A DNA stretch of 54,840 nucleotides from JBBQKI01 sp038326725. Lineage in GTDB: Bacteria; Bacteroidota; Bacteroidia; Flavobacteriales; Flavobacteriaceae. Position 1 is the stretch's first letter. The number at the start of each line of letters is the position of its first letter. Positions 8,845-16,311 of the stretch are shown here, piece by piece. Under the pieces are notes generated by a model that ran no database searches, was not told the DNA's origin, and saw only the letters and a list, made by a program, of their open reading frames with translations. The translations under genes were made by a program, and so were the position numbers. The stretch is taken from NCBI GenBank assembly GCA_038326725.1, contig JBBQKI010000016.1, positions 1 through 54,840 of the forward strand, written 5' to 3'.

Positions 8845-10230
8845 TTATTTTAAATTGACCGTATCCGGCATCAATTTCACCATTTTCAGCATTTTGTTGC
8901 GGCGGATATAGTTTTGAATGATGTGCTGTGCGTCGCGGTTGTTCTGCATTGGGCTGATTAGCGATTTTAGGATTTCGTGATTGTTTACCTGATAATTGAG
9001 ATTGTAAAACCCAAACCCTTTAAATTCGCCATTTTCAATTAATATTACCGAACGTTCGTCAACTTCCCTGCCTCGGTCTATGATGAACATGTGCTGGTTT
9101 TCGTAACTGTATTTGTCCAAAAACACTTGAACCCGTTGATTGTATTCTTCCACCGGTTCGGCATTTACACAGGCACCATTGCATTCTTTAATATTAAAGT
9201 GGAAACAGCTACCTTTTGTAACGTGCAGTCCCGTTAGTTTCTGGCAAAGAAAATGATCTTCGGTAATTTTAAACAAAGTAATTTTTGCCTGCTGAAAATT
9301 GGTAAATGTTGTAATGGCTTTTTTGCGTTTATCGGCTTTGTCTATTTTAAGGTTTATATAGCCATCAGCATCCGTAAACGATGATAGTTGGTAGGAAAAC
9401 AAGGTTTTGGTGAGCGCTGTGTTATAATAAGGTTTGTTCAATTTTATTTCAGCATTTTCCTTTAAAAAAGCAATCAGCTCGTTTCCGGTTTCTTCGAAAC
9501 TTACAGCCGCTACTTCGGTTTGCATGCGTTTGGATTTTCGGTTGTCGCTCGTAAAATGTTGAATAAGTCTTTTTTTAATATTCTTGCTTTTCCCGATATA
9601 AATTACGCTTCCGTCCTCCCGGTGTAAATAATAAACTCCCGTATTGCTGGGCGCGGTTTGAATAAGGTCCCACAACTTTGGCTCTAGTTGTTTTTTTGGA
9701 TCTTTCCGCACAAATTGCGAAATTATTTCTTTCGAAAAATCCTTTGCCAGCAGCATTTTAAATAATGCTAAAGTTGCTTTGGCATCGCCTTGAGCGCGGT
9801 GGCGGTCGCTCAATGGGATTCCTAAAGTACGAACCAGTTTTCCCAAACTGTAGGAGGGAAGATTGGGAATCAGTTTCTTGGAAAGTTCCACTGTGCAAAT
9901 TGTTTCTTTCTCAAAGGGAAATCCCAAACGGTCGAATTCGGTAACCAAAATCCGGTTGTCAAATTGGGCATTATGGGCAATGATGATACAGCCTTCGGTG
10001 ATTTCCACAATACGTTTCGCGACTTCATAAAACTTTGGAGCGTTGCGAAGCATTTCGTTGTTAATGCCCGTAAGGTTTACCACAAAGGGCTGTATGGCTC
10101 GCTCCGGGTTTATCAAACTGCAAAACTGGTCCACTACTTTATGGCCGTCAAATTTGTATATCGCAATTTCTGTTATGCCTTCTTCATTATATTTCCCACC
10201 CGTGGTTTCTATGTCTAAAATTGCGTACAC
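8845..10230 (-). CDS. DEDDh exonuclease fused to GIY-YIG nuclease domain
   Basis: This is a 461-residue fusion protein. The N-terminal DnaQ-like 3'-5' exonuclease has all catalytic residues: D6 and E8 in DIETTG, D91 in HNAQFD, H144 and D149 in HRAQGDAKAT. Residues about 196-275 are a UvrC/Cho-like GIY-YIG nuclease (GVY at 198-200, YIG at 211-213, catalytic Arg221). The remaining 180 residues resemble the Cys-bearing region of such fusions (CQKLTGLHVTKGSCFHF...CNGACV). The family is often labelled DNA polymerase III epsilon-like and is probably a repair nuclease. The start is a GTG at 10230, fixed by the invariant beginning of the exonuclease fold. Confidence 0.88.
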   Translation of the reverse strand: MYAILDIETTGGKYNEEGITEIAIYKFDGHKVVDQFCSLINPERAIQPFVVNLTGINNEMLRNAPKFYEVAKRIVEITEGCIIIAHNAQFDNRILVTEFDRLGFPFEKETICTVELSKKLIPNLPSYSLGKLVRTLGIPLSDRHRAQGDAKATLALFKMLLAKDFSKEIISQFVRKDPKKQLEPKLWDLIQTAPSNTGVYYLHREDGSVIYIGKSKNIKKRLIQHFTSDNRKSKRMQTEVAAVSFEETGNELIAFLKENAEIKLNKPYYNTALTKTLFSYQLSSFTDADGYINLKIDKADKRKKAITTFTNFQQAKITLFKITEDHFLCQKLTGLHVTKGSCFHFNIKECNGACVNAEPVEEYNQRVQVFLDKYSYENQHMFIIDRGREVDERSVILIENGEFKGFGFYNLNYQVNNHEILKSLISPMQNNRDAQHIIQNYIRRNKMLKMVKLMPDTVNLK

Positions 10231-10233
10231 TGT

Positions 10234-10254
10234 AAAAGTTAAAAGTTAAAAGTT
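10234..10254. repeat. heptamer tandem repeat, AAAAGTT x3
   Basis: Three perfect copies of AAAAGTT lie four bases upstream of the GTG start of the exonuclease gene. One of five heptamer arrays in the window's intergenic regions. Confidence 0.9.
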
Positions 10255-10290
10255 AGTGAGTTATTGTTTATTTTGCTGGGGTTAAGGGGT

Positions 10291-10938
10291 TTATCTTTCC
10301 CCAAAAATTGCACTTCCCACTCGAACTAGATTACTTCCGTTTTTAATTGCAAGTTTGTAATCTGCGCTCATTCCCATAGAAAGCAATGAAAACTGTTGAT
10401 TTTCTTTCATCGAATCGAATATATTTTTCAACTTTTGAAATTCTGCCTCAACCTGTTCTTCGTTATCGGTAAAAGTAGCCATTCCCATCAAACCTTTTAT
10501 TTTAACGTGAGCCAAATTTTTATATTCTTCCGAAGCCAATAAATTTAATACTTCATCTTCCGTCATTCCATATTTGCTTTCTTCTTCTGCAATTTTGATT
10601 TGCAACAAACACGATATAATCCGGCTGTTCTTTTGTGCTTCTTTATTGATTTCCTTTAAAAGTTTCAGGCTGTCCACCGCATGAATCAATGAAACAAACG
10701 GTGCCATATATTTCACTTTGTTGGTCTGCACATGGCCAATCATGTGCCACTCAATTTCTTTCGGCATTTGCTGCCATTTAGTTTCCATTTCCAATACCTT
10801 GTTTTCCCCAAAAACAAGTTGTCCCGCATCATAAGCTTCCATAAGTTCGCTCACCGTCCGGGTTTTGGAAACCGCAACAAGGGTAACGTTTTCCGGAATG
10901 GAAGTTTTAATTTTTTTTAAATTTTCTTTTATAGTCAA
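10291..10938 (-). CDS. YggS/PLPBP family PLP homeostasis protein
   Basis: This is a 215-residue single-domain TIM-barrel protein binding pyridoxal 5'-phosphate without known enzymatic activity; the family keeps PLP and amino-acid pools balanced. The PLP lysine is K25 in LVAVSKTR. The family signatures FGENKV, WHMIGHVQTNK and LSMGMSADYKLAI follow in order, and VRVGSAIFG closes the phosphate site. It is slightly shorter than the E. coli homologue, as usual in Bacteroidota. It lies between DUF1015 and the exonuclease gene on the same strand. Confidence 0.93.
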   Translation of the reverse strand: MTIKENLKKIKTSIPENVTLVAVSKTRTVSELMEAYDAGQLVFGENKVLEMETKWQQMPKEIEWHMIGHVQTNKVKYMAPFVSLIHAVDSLKLLKEINKEAQKNSRIISCLLQIKIAEEESKYGMTEDEVLNLLASEEYKNLAHVKIKGLMGMATFTDNEEQVEAEFQKLKNIFDSMKENQQFSLLSMGMSADYKLAIKNGSNLVRVGSAIFGER

Positions 10939-10952
10939 AGTTTTTTTTTGGT

Positions 10953-10971
10953 TTCTTGATTCTTGATTCTT
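10953..10971. repeat. heptamer tandem repeat, TTCTTGA x2.6
   Basis: Two and a partial third copy of TTCTTGA fill most of the 36-base junction between the DUF1015 stop codon and the YggS start codon. Confidence 0.8.
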
Positions 10972-10974
10972 TTT

Positions 10975-12213
10975 TCAAAACTCATAAATGGTTACGCCGC
11001 TCCGAAGTTTAGGTTCTATATAAGTACTTTTTGGGGGCATTTTTAAATTTTCATCCGCAATTTTTTTCATCTCATCAACATTAATTGGCACTAAGCCAAA
11101 GCCCACCGCAAAATCACCGGAGTCCACTACGGTCTTTAAAAACATTAAATCATTTTTGCCATGCGAATATTCGATGCGTTTGTCATTTCTTAAATCCTCG
11201 ATGCCCAAAATAGGTTTTAATACAGTGACGTATAATATTTGGGCATCCAAAGCTTCCAATGCATTTGTGATTTTATAACTTGACTTCCGAAGGTACAATG
11301 AATAAAAATCCCCATCCAAATACATACTGAAATGATGCTTTTTTGAGGGTTTGTAATATTTGTTTCCCCTATTTTCAATCCGGAAAAAGGCATCCAATTT
11401 TATTAAAAATTCCTCCTTGCTTAGGCCATTAAGGCTTTTCACCAACCTGTTGAATTCATATATCTTCAAATCGCTTTCGGGGATTAAAAAGCTCATGAAA
11501 AAATTATAGGGTTCATTTCCGGTATGATTTTCATTGTCTTCTTTTAAATCTTTAGCAAGCAAATAGGACGAAGTTGTCCGGTGGTGGCCATCGGCAATAT
11601 AAAGTTCCTTTATCCCTGAAAAAGCCCGGCTGATTTCATCAATTAGTTTTTTGTTTTCAACTATCCACAAATAATGGGTGTCCCGGTAGGTGGTCGTAAA
11701 TTCGTATTCAGCCCGGGTCTGTATTACGGAATCAATAATTTCTTTCAAGACAGGATTATCGGGATAGGTCAGCAAAACAGGTTCTGCATTGAAACCAACG
11801 GTTTTGAGATATTCCTTAAAAATTTCCTCGCGGTATTCAATAGTATCTTCGTGTTTTTTAATGAGATTTTTTTCATAATCCTCCGCACTTGCAGCTGCAA
11901 CAATACCGCTAAACTTTTCCCCTTCACGGTTCACGATTTTATAAACATAGTAGCAAGGGGTATTATCCTGAACAAAATAGCCTTCTTCCTTGAATTCCAA
12001 ATAACGATTCCGAACTAGTTTATAACGCTCGGTCCCGGAAATTTCCTTTTGATATTTATAGCCGGGGTTCACAATATGAAGGAATGAAAATGGATTTTCC
12101 CGCATCCGGGCTTCCCTGCCTTCCGCTGAATAACTGTCATAAGAACGGGCAGCTATTAAGCTTACTTTGTCGCGGGTAGGCCGGACAGCTTTAAAGGGAA
12201 TTACTTTTGCCAT
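10975..12213 (-). CDS. DUF1015 family protein
   Basis: This is a 412-residue cytoplasmic protein of the DUF1015 family (the family is also met as an HTH-less SerC neighbour in some genomes). The hallmark beginning IPFKAVRPTRDKV is present, as are the central YIADGHHRTTSSY and the late GKNDLMFL-type segment. Function is not established. In many Bacteroidota it lies near D-3-phosphoglycerate dehydrogenase/SerC; here it sits between YggS and a hydroxyacyl-CoA dehydrogenase, and no serine gene is next to it. Confidence 0.88.
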   Translation of the reverse strand: MAKVIPFKAVRPTRDKVSLIAARSYDSYSAEGREARMRENPFSFLHIVNPGYKYQKEISGTERYKLVRNRYLEFKEEGYFVQDNTPCYYVYKIVNREGEKFSGIVAAASAEDYEKNLIKKHEDTIEYREEIFKEYLKTVGFNAEPVLLTYPDNPVLKEIIDSVIQTRAEYEFTTTYRDTHYLWIVENKKLIDEISRAFSGIKELYIADGHHRTTSSYLLAKDLKEDNENHTGNEPYNFFMSFLIPESDLKIYEFNRLVKSLNGLSKEEFLIKLDAFFRIENRGNKYYKPSKKHHFSMYLDGDFYSLYLRKSSYKITNALEALDAQILYVTVLKPILGIEDLRNDKRIEYSHGKNDLMFLKTVVDSGDFAVGFGLVPINVDEMKKIADENLKMPPKSTYIEPKLRSGVTIYEF

Positions 12214-12224
12214 TTTCTTTAATG

Positions 12225-12242
12225 TTCAGGGTTCAGGGTTCA
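12225..12242. repeat. heptamer tandem repeat, TTCAGGG x2.6
   Basis: TTCAGGG occurs twice with a partial third copy, 11 bases upstream of the DUF1015 start codon. Confidence 0.8.
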
Positions 12243-12282
12243 TTGACAGGTTGACTGCCACTGAATACTGCTACTGCCAACT

Positions 12283-13170
12283 TTATTTAAACTGTGAAGA
12301 TACCTTTTCCGCCTTACGGCTTTCGGAGTAATCATAAAAACCTTCTCCGCTTTTGATTCCCAGTTTTCCGGCCCTTACCATGTTCACCAAAAGAGGGCAG
12401 GGGGCATATTTGGGGTTTTTGAAACCATCGTGCATTACGTTTAATATTGCAAGGCAAATATCCAAGCCAATAAAATCGGCTAAAGCTAATGGCCCCATGG
12501 GGTGTGCCATCCCCAACATCATTACAGTATCAATTTCCTTTACTCCAGCAACGCCATTGTAATAGGTTTCAATAGCTTCATTGATCATAGGCATCAAAAT
12601 GCGATTGGCCACAAAACCGGGATAATCGTTGACTTCAACCGGGATTTTCCCGAGTTTTTCCGAAAGGGTTTTTACGGTTTGAAAAGTTTCTTCGCTGGTG
12701 TTATAACCTTTTATAATTTCCACCAATTTCATAATGGGGACTGGGTTCATAAAATGCATCCCTATTACCATTTTCGGGCGAGAGGTCACTGCCGCTATTT
12801 GCGTAATTGAAATAGAAGAAGTATTGCTGGCCAAAATAGTGTCGTCCGGGCAAAATTTGTCGAGGTCTTTAAAAATCTTCAGTTTAAGCTCCAGGTTTTC
12901 CGTAGCCGCTTCCACAACCAAACTTGCATATTCGACACCTTGCTCCAATTTTGTAAAAGTAGTGATGTTTTTAAGTGTCCGCGTTTTATCGGCCTCGGTT
13001 ATGGTTTCCTTAGCAACCATCCTCTCCAAATTTTTGGTGATAGCGGCAATGCCTTGATCCAAGGATTTCTGCGAAAGCTCAATCAATTGTACTTTATAAT
13101 CACTTTGGGCAAAGGCATGGGCTATTCCGTTCCCCATGGTTCCTGCGCCTATTACTGCAACGTTTTTCAT
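12283..13170 (-). CDS. 3-hydroxybutyryl-CoA/3-hydroxyacyl-CoA dehydrogenase
   Basis: This is a 295-residue NAD-dependent enzyme oxidising (S)-3-hydroxyacyl-CoA to the 3-keto form in fatty-acid or butyrate metabolism. The Rossmann motif GAGTMGNGIAHAF starts at residue 7. The signature VIGMHFMNPVPIMKLVEII carries the catalytic His and Glu, and the C-terminal domain (PGFVANRI... HPMGPLALADFIGLD) is complete. It is a stand-alone short form, not fused to a hydratase, like Hbd/PaaH. No other beta-oxidation gene is adjacent, so the exact pathway is open. Confidence 0.9.
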   Translation of the reverse strand: MKNVAVIGAGTMGNGIAHAFAQSDYKVQLIELSQKSLDQGIAAITKNLERMVAKETITEADKTRTLKNITTFTKLEQGVEYASLVVEAATENLELKLKIFKDLDKFCPDDTILASNTSSISITQIAAVTSRPKMVIGMHFMNPVPIMKLVEIIKGYNTSEETFQTVKTLSEKLGKIPVEVNDYPGFVANRILMPMINEAIETYYNGVAGVKEIDTVMMLGMAHPMGPLALADFIGLDICLAILNVMHDGFKNPKYAPCPLLVNMVRAGKLGIKSGEGFYDYSESRKAEKVSSQFK

Positions 13171-13198
13171 TATTTATAGTTAGTTTAAAGAATAAAGT

Positions 13199-13212
13199 AT
13201 TAAGAATTAAGA
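13199..13212. repeat. heptamer tandem repeat, ATTAAGA x2
   Basis: Two adjacent perfect copies of ATTAAGA lie in the 65-base gap upstream of the dehydrogenase gene. Confidence 0.65.
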
Positions 13213-13235
13213 GATGGGACAAAAGGCATTAATTT

Positions 13236-14219
13236 TCAGTTAACTTCTTTTTGGCCTTTAACAAAATTCTCGATTACCTGCATCGCCACCCTTAAAGCAT
13301 CCGTGCCCTGTACTAAAGTTACAATGGGTTCCGTGTTGTTTTTTATGGCGTTTGCAAATGTTTCAAGCTCATCCAAAATAGCATTATTGGCATCTATTTT
13401 CGGGTATTCAAAATAAATCTGCTTTTGTATGCCTTCGGCGTTGGTCAATACCATCGCGAAATCATCCGTATCTTTTGGAGCATCTTTCATTTTCACCACT
13501 TCACATTTTTTTTCCAAAAAATCCACCGCTATGTATGCATCTTTTTGAAAAAACCGTGCTTTGCGCATGCTTTTAAGGGAAATGCGGCTGGCAGTTAAAT
13601 TGGCGACGCAACCGTTTTCAAATTCAATCCGGGCGTTTGCAATATCCGGAGTATCGCTGATTACCGAAACCCCGCTTGCATGAACGCGTATAACCTTGCT
13701 TTTTACCACGCTTAAAATTGCGTCGATATCGTGAATCATTAAATCGAGAACTACCGAAACATCGGTGCCTCTAGGGTTGAACTCCGCCAACCGGTGCGAC
13801 TCGATGAACATTGGGTTGGATATTTTCCTACTTACCGCCATAAAGGCCGGATTGAAACGCTCCACATGGCCCACTTGCCCTTTCACATTGTGTTTTTCCG
13901 CTAATCGAATCAATTCCTCAGCTTCTTCCACGGTTTGGGCGATGGGTTTTTCTATAAATAAATGTTTTCCGGCTTCGATGATTTTTTTTGCACACTCAAA
14001 ATGAGTTTTGGTGGGCGTAACAACTACCACTAAATCACTCGCTTCAATAAGAGCTTCCATGGATGGGAAGTTTTTGTAACCCAGTTCGGTTCCAATTTTT
14101 TTTGATGCTATTTCGTCGGCATCATAAAAACCAACCAACTCGTATTCCGAAGATTGTTTCAGCAGCTTTAAATGTATTTTCCCTAAATGCCCTGCACCGA
14201 GTACTCCTGCTTTTAACAT
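13236..14219 (-). CDS. Gfo/Idh/MocA family oxidoreductase
   Basis: This is a 327-residue NAD(P)-dependent sugar or cyclitol dehydrogenase-like enzyme. GVLGAGHLGKIHLK begins the Rossmann fold at about residue 5, the EKP motif (HLFIEKPIAQTVEEA) carries the conserved Lys, and a GFO_IDH_MocA C-terminal domain follows (VLDLMIHDIDAILSV with the His of the active site). The ATG at 14219 is chosen over an upstream in-frame ATG at 14312 because a good promoter lies between them and the fold starts two residues after 14219. Substrate unknown; the family includes UDP-sugar dehydrogenases and envelope sugar enzymes. Confidence 0.88.
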   Translation of the reverse strand: MLKAGVLGAGHLGKIHLKLLKQSSEYELVGFYDADEIASKKIGTELGYKNFPSMEALIEASDLVVVVTPTKTHFECAKKIIEAGKHLFIEKPIAQTVEEAEELIRLAEKHNVKGQVGHVERFNPAFMAVSRKISNPMFIESHRLAEFNPRGTDVSVVLDLMIHDIDAILSVVKSKVIRVHASGVSVISDTPDIANARIEFENGCVANLTASRISLKSMRKARFFQKDAYIAVDFLEKKCEVVKMKDAPKDTDDFAMVLTNAEGIQKQIYFEYPKIDANNAILDELETFANAIKNNTEPIVTLVQGTDALRVAMQVIENFVKGQKEVN

Positions 14220-14235
14220 TAACGTGTGTTTTTCA

Positions 14236-14267
14236 CAAATGTAATGGTTATTATTCAAAAAGTGCAA
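14236..14267 (-). promoter_or_regulatory. promoter of the Gfo/Idh gene (decides its start)
   Basis: On the minus strand TTG (14265-14267), a 21-base spacer and TACATTTG (14236-14243) match the Bacteroidota consensus. Transcription would begin at about 14230, so the start codon must be at 14219, not at 14312. Confidence 0.55.
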
Positions 14268-14369
14268 GCGAATTGCTTCAGCATTCAAGGGAATTAAAAT
14301 GAGTTTTTTCAAAAATCCTTAAATGTTTTAAAGGCATTTTGATTACTTTGTAAAAGAAAAAATCCAACC

Positions 14370-15011
14370 GTGAAAGATACATTTACCCATCAGGGAATGC
14401 GTAAAAAATTAATGGAAACCCTAAAAAACAAAGGAATTGCCGATGAAAATGTTTTAAAGGCCATAGAAGCAGTACCTCGGCATTTGTTCATGGATTCCGG
14501 TTTTGTGCAGCACGCCTATGTGGACAAAGCTTTTCCAATTGCCGCGGACCAAACCATTTCGCAGCCCTATACCGTGGCGCGCCAAACGGAACTTTTAGAA
14601 GTAAAAAAAGGAGCTAAAATCCTCGAAATTGGTACAGGAAGCGGTTATCAAACAGCGGTTTTATTGGAAATGGGCGCGAACGTTTACAGTATTGAACGTC
14701 AAAACGAGCTTTTCAAAAAAGCAAAATTATTCCTTCCAAAACTGGGTTATCATCCAAAAAAAATAATATTTGGCGATGGATATGTCGGCTTGGAAAGTGA
14801 AGCTCCCTTTGACGGCATCGTTGTTACGGCAGGAGCTCCCTTTGTTCCCAAGCCATTGATGGCGCAACTAAAAGTGGGAGGGAAGTTGGTGATCCCTGTT
14901 GGTGAAAAGGTGCAAATAATGACTGTTTTCACCCGAAAGTCTGAAAAGGAGTTTGAAAAACACGAGCACGGCGAATTCCGTTTTGTGCCTTTATTGGGGG
15001 ATAAAAATTAA
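14370..15011 (+). CDS. pcm: protein-L-isoaspartate O-methyltransferase
   Basis: Pcm methylates L-isoaspartyl residues with S-adenosylmethionine so that damaged proteins can be repaired. The family features are complete in 213 residues: the PRHLFMDSGF segment, TISQPYTVARQTELL near 55-70 (substrate-binding), the SAM motif ILEIGTGSGYQTAVLLE, and a late FDGIVVTAGAPFVP. The start codon is GTG at 14370. It converges with the next gene with only two bases between stop codons and no terminator. Confidence 0.93.
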   Translation: MKDTFTHQGMRKKLMETLKNKGIADENVLKAIEAVPRHLFMDSGFVQHAYVDKAFPIAADQTISQPYTVARQTELLEVKKGAKILEIGTGSGYQTAVLLEMGANVYSIERQNELFKKAKLFLPKLGYHPKKIIFGDGYVGLESEAPFDGIVVTAGAPFVPKPLMAQLKVGGKLVIPVGEKVQIMTVFTRKSEKEFEKHEHGEFRFVPLLGDKN

Positions 15012-15013
15012 TC

Positions 15014-15526
15014 TTATTTCACATTGTAATTTAATTCACTAGAGAGTTCATTTATTTTCCTTTCTATAATTTCCATTTCATCTAAAGGCACTTTCAATAC
15101 GGTTTCGATTATATTATTATCATTGTTTATAATTGATAAAGTTGCAACGGGTTTTTGTTCTTGAGTATCTGTGTTGATAATTACAGCAATTAAATCTGCG
15201 GTTATTTTTTTATTTGAATCCTTAAATAATCCATAATCTGCCACATAGTTTATCTCACATTTCTCAAAATTTAAGATTTCCCTTCCATAAGTATTCCAGA
15301 GAATAATTCGCAATAAATAAAAACCAATAATTCCAAAAAATATAAATGAAATGACCACGGAAATATGTGGCCCTTTTCCGTTTGAAATTGTAAAATAAAT
15401 TGTTGCGCAGGGAATCAAAATACAAATGAATAATATAATAATTAAGATTATTCGAATAATCAAAGGGCTTTTTTTTCCGGTAATAATTAATTGTGAATTT
15501 ATAAATTCAAAATGACCGGTTTTCAT
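15014..15526 (-). CDS. hypothetical two-helix membrane protein
   Basis: This 170-residue protein is not recognised. It has two hydrophobic segments (about residues 22-48 and 55-75) in a hairpin, followed by a soluble C-terminal domain (about 80-170) with alternating strand-like pattern, ending in a charged helix. The layout resembles PH-like bacterial membrane proteins, but that is a guess. It is noticeably AT-rich. The stop codon of the upstream hydrolase gene lies one base before its start codon, so the two form an operon. Confidence 0.7.
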   Translation of the reverse strand: MKTGHFEFINSQLIITGKKSPLIIRIILIIILFICILIPCATIYFTISNGKGPHISVVISFIFFGIIGFYLLRIILWNTYGREILNFEKCEINYVADYGLFKDSNKKITADLIAVIINTDTQEQKPVATLSIINNDNNIIETVLKVPLDEMEIIERKINELSSELNYNVK

Positions 15527-15527
15527 T

Positions 15528-16298
15528 TCAATTTTCCTTTAAAAATATCACAAGTTCCAGCATAGCGGCTTCGGCTGCTTCTTCATCATATTTCAAGAGG
15601 TATTTTTTCCCGAAAAAAGGCGGGATGCGCATCTCTTTTTCTTCTTTAAGGCCCTTGGCATCAAAGCCGTGCCAAGCGTTTTCATAAACAATAATTTCAC
15701 TGTTTTCAGCAGTTAAATACTCTTTTATTTTTTCAGCTTGGGTAATATTGTCTCTTCCACCCGTCATTATCAGTACAGGAATTTTTGTGTTCAATTGAAC
15801 TTCTTCCCCATTTGCGGGATAAAAAAGGGCGATGGATTTTATATTAAGGGAATCCATTTTTTGAATATTATTTACCAAAGGGATAATTCCCAAGCCCGCA
15901 AGTGACCAGCCCACCACACTTCCATCCGAGGTGTTATTTATTTTCCCATGATTCTTTGCCCATTGGAGCGATTGCTCCAAAGTCCAGATTATTTCATCAC
16001 CCGTGCTTTCCATCCCTTTTCTCTTGGAAGCTTTATATGCGGGTACAAAGTCTACCAACAAAACCGAAAAGCCCTCCGTGTTCAGTTTTTTTGCAGTGTC
16101 AAAATAATGCGTAGGGTCATCGTCAGGTTTTAGCCCGCCCGTACCGGGAAGGAAGACAACCCATTTTGAAGTGTCATTTTCTACAGCAGGTTGAAAGTAA
16201 AAATAATCCTCCATTTTTGCATATTTTGGTACTTTTTGAATTGGGATACAAGAAGTTAGTAAAAGAAATAAAAGCATTGATTTTAATAGAATTTTCAT
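15528..16298 (-). CDS. alpha/beta hydrolase lipoprotein (dienelactone hydrolase-like)
   Basis: This is a 256-residue protein. A signal peptide with lipobox LLLTSC puts the lipidated Cys at residue 17, so it is an envelope lipoprotein. The hydrolase triad is visible: nucleophile S132 in GWSLAG, Asp in TGGRDNITQ near 179 and His in AWHGFDAKG near 211. PGTGG at about 51-55 forms the oxyanion region. The DLH-like shape (MTGGRDN, WHGF) suggests a carboxylesterase or dienelactone hydrolase relative; the substrate is unknown. The DUF5686 gene ends 14 bases upstream. Confidence 0.82.
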   Translation of the reverse strand: MKILLKSMLLFLLLTSCIPIQKVPKYAKMEDYFYFQPAVENDTSKWVVFLPGTGGLKPDDDPTHYFDTAKKLNTEGFSVLLVDFVPAYKASKRKGMESTGDEIIWTLEQSLQWAKNHGKINNTSDGSVVGWSLAGLGIIPLVNNIQKMDSLNIKSIALFYPANGEEVQLNTKIPVLIMTGGRDNITQAEKIKEYLTAENSEIIVYENAWHGFDAKGLKEEKEMRIPPFFGKKYLLKYDEEAAEAAMLELVIFLKEN

Positions 16299-16311
16299 AT
16301 TACTTAGTTAA

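Noticed and set aside
14220..14312. N-terminal extension of the Gfo/Idh protein
   Set aside because: The extension lies upstream of a good promoter and has no family similarity; start placed at 14219.
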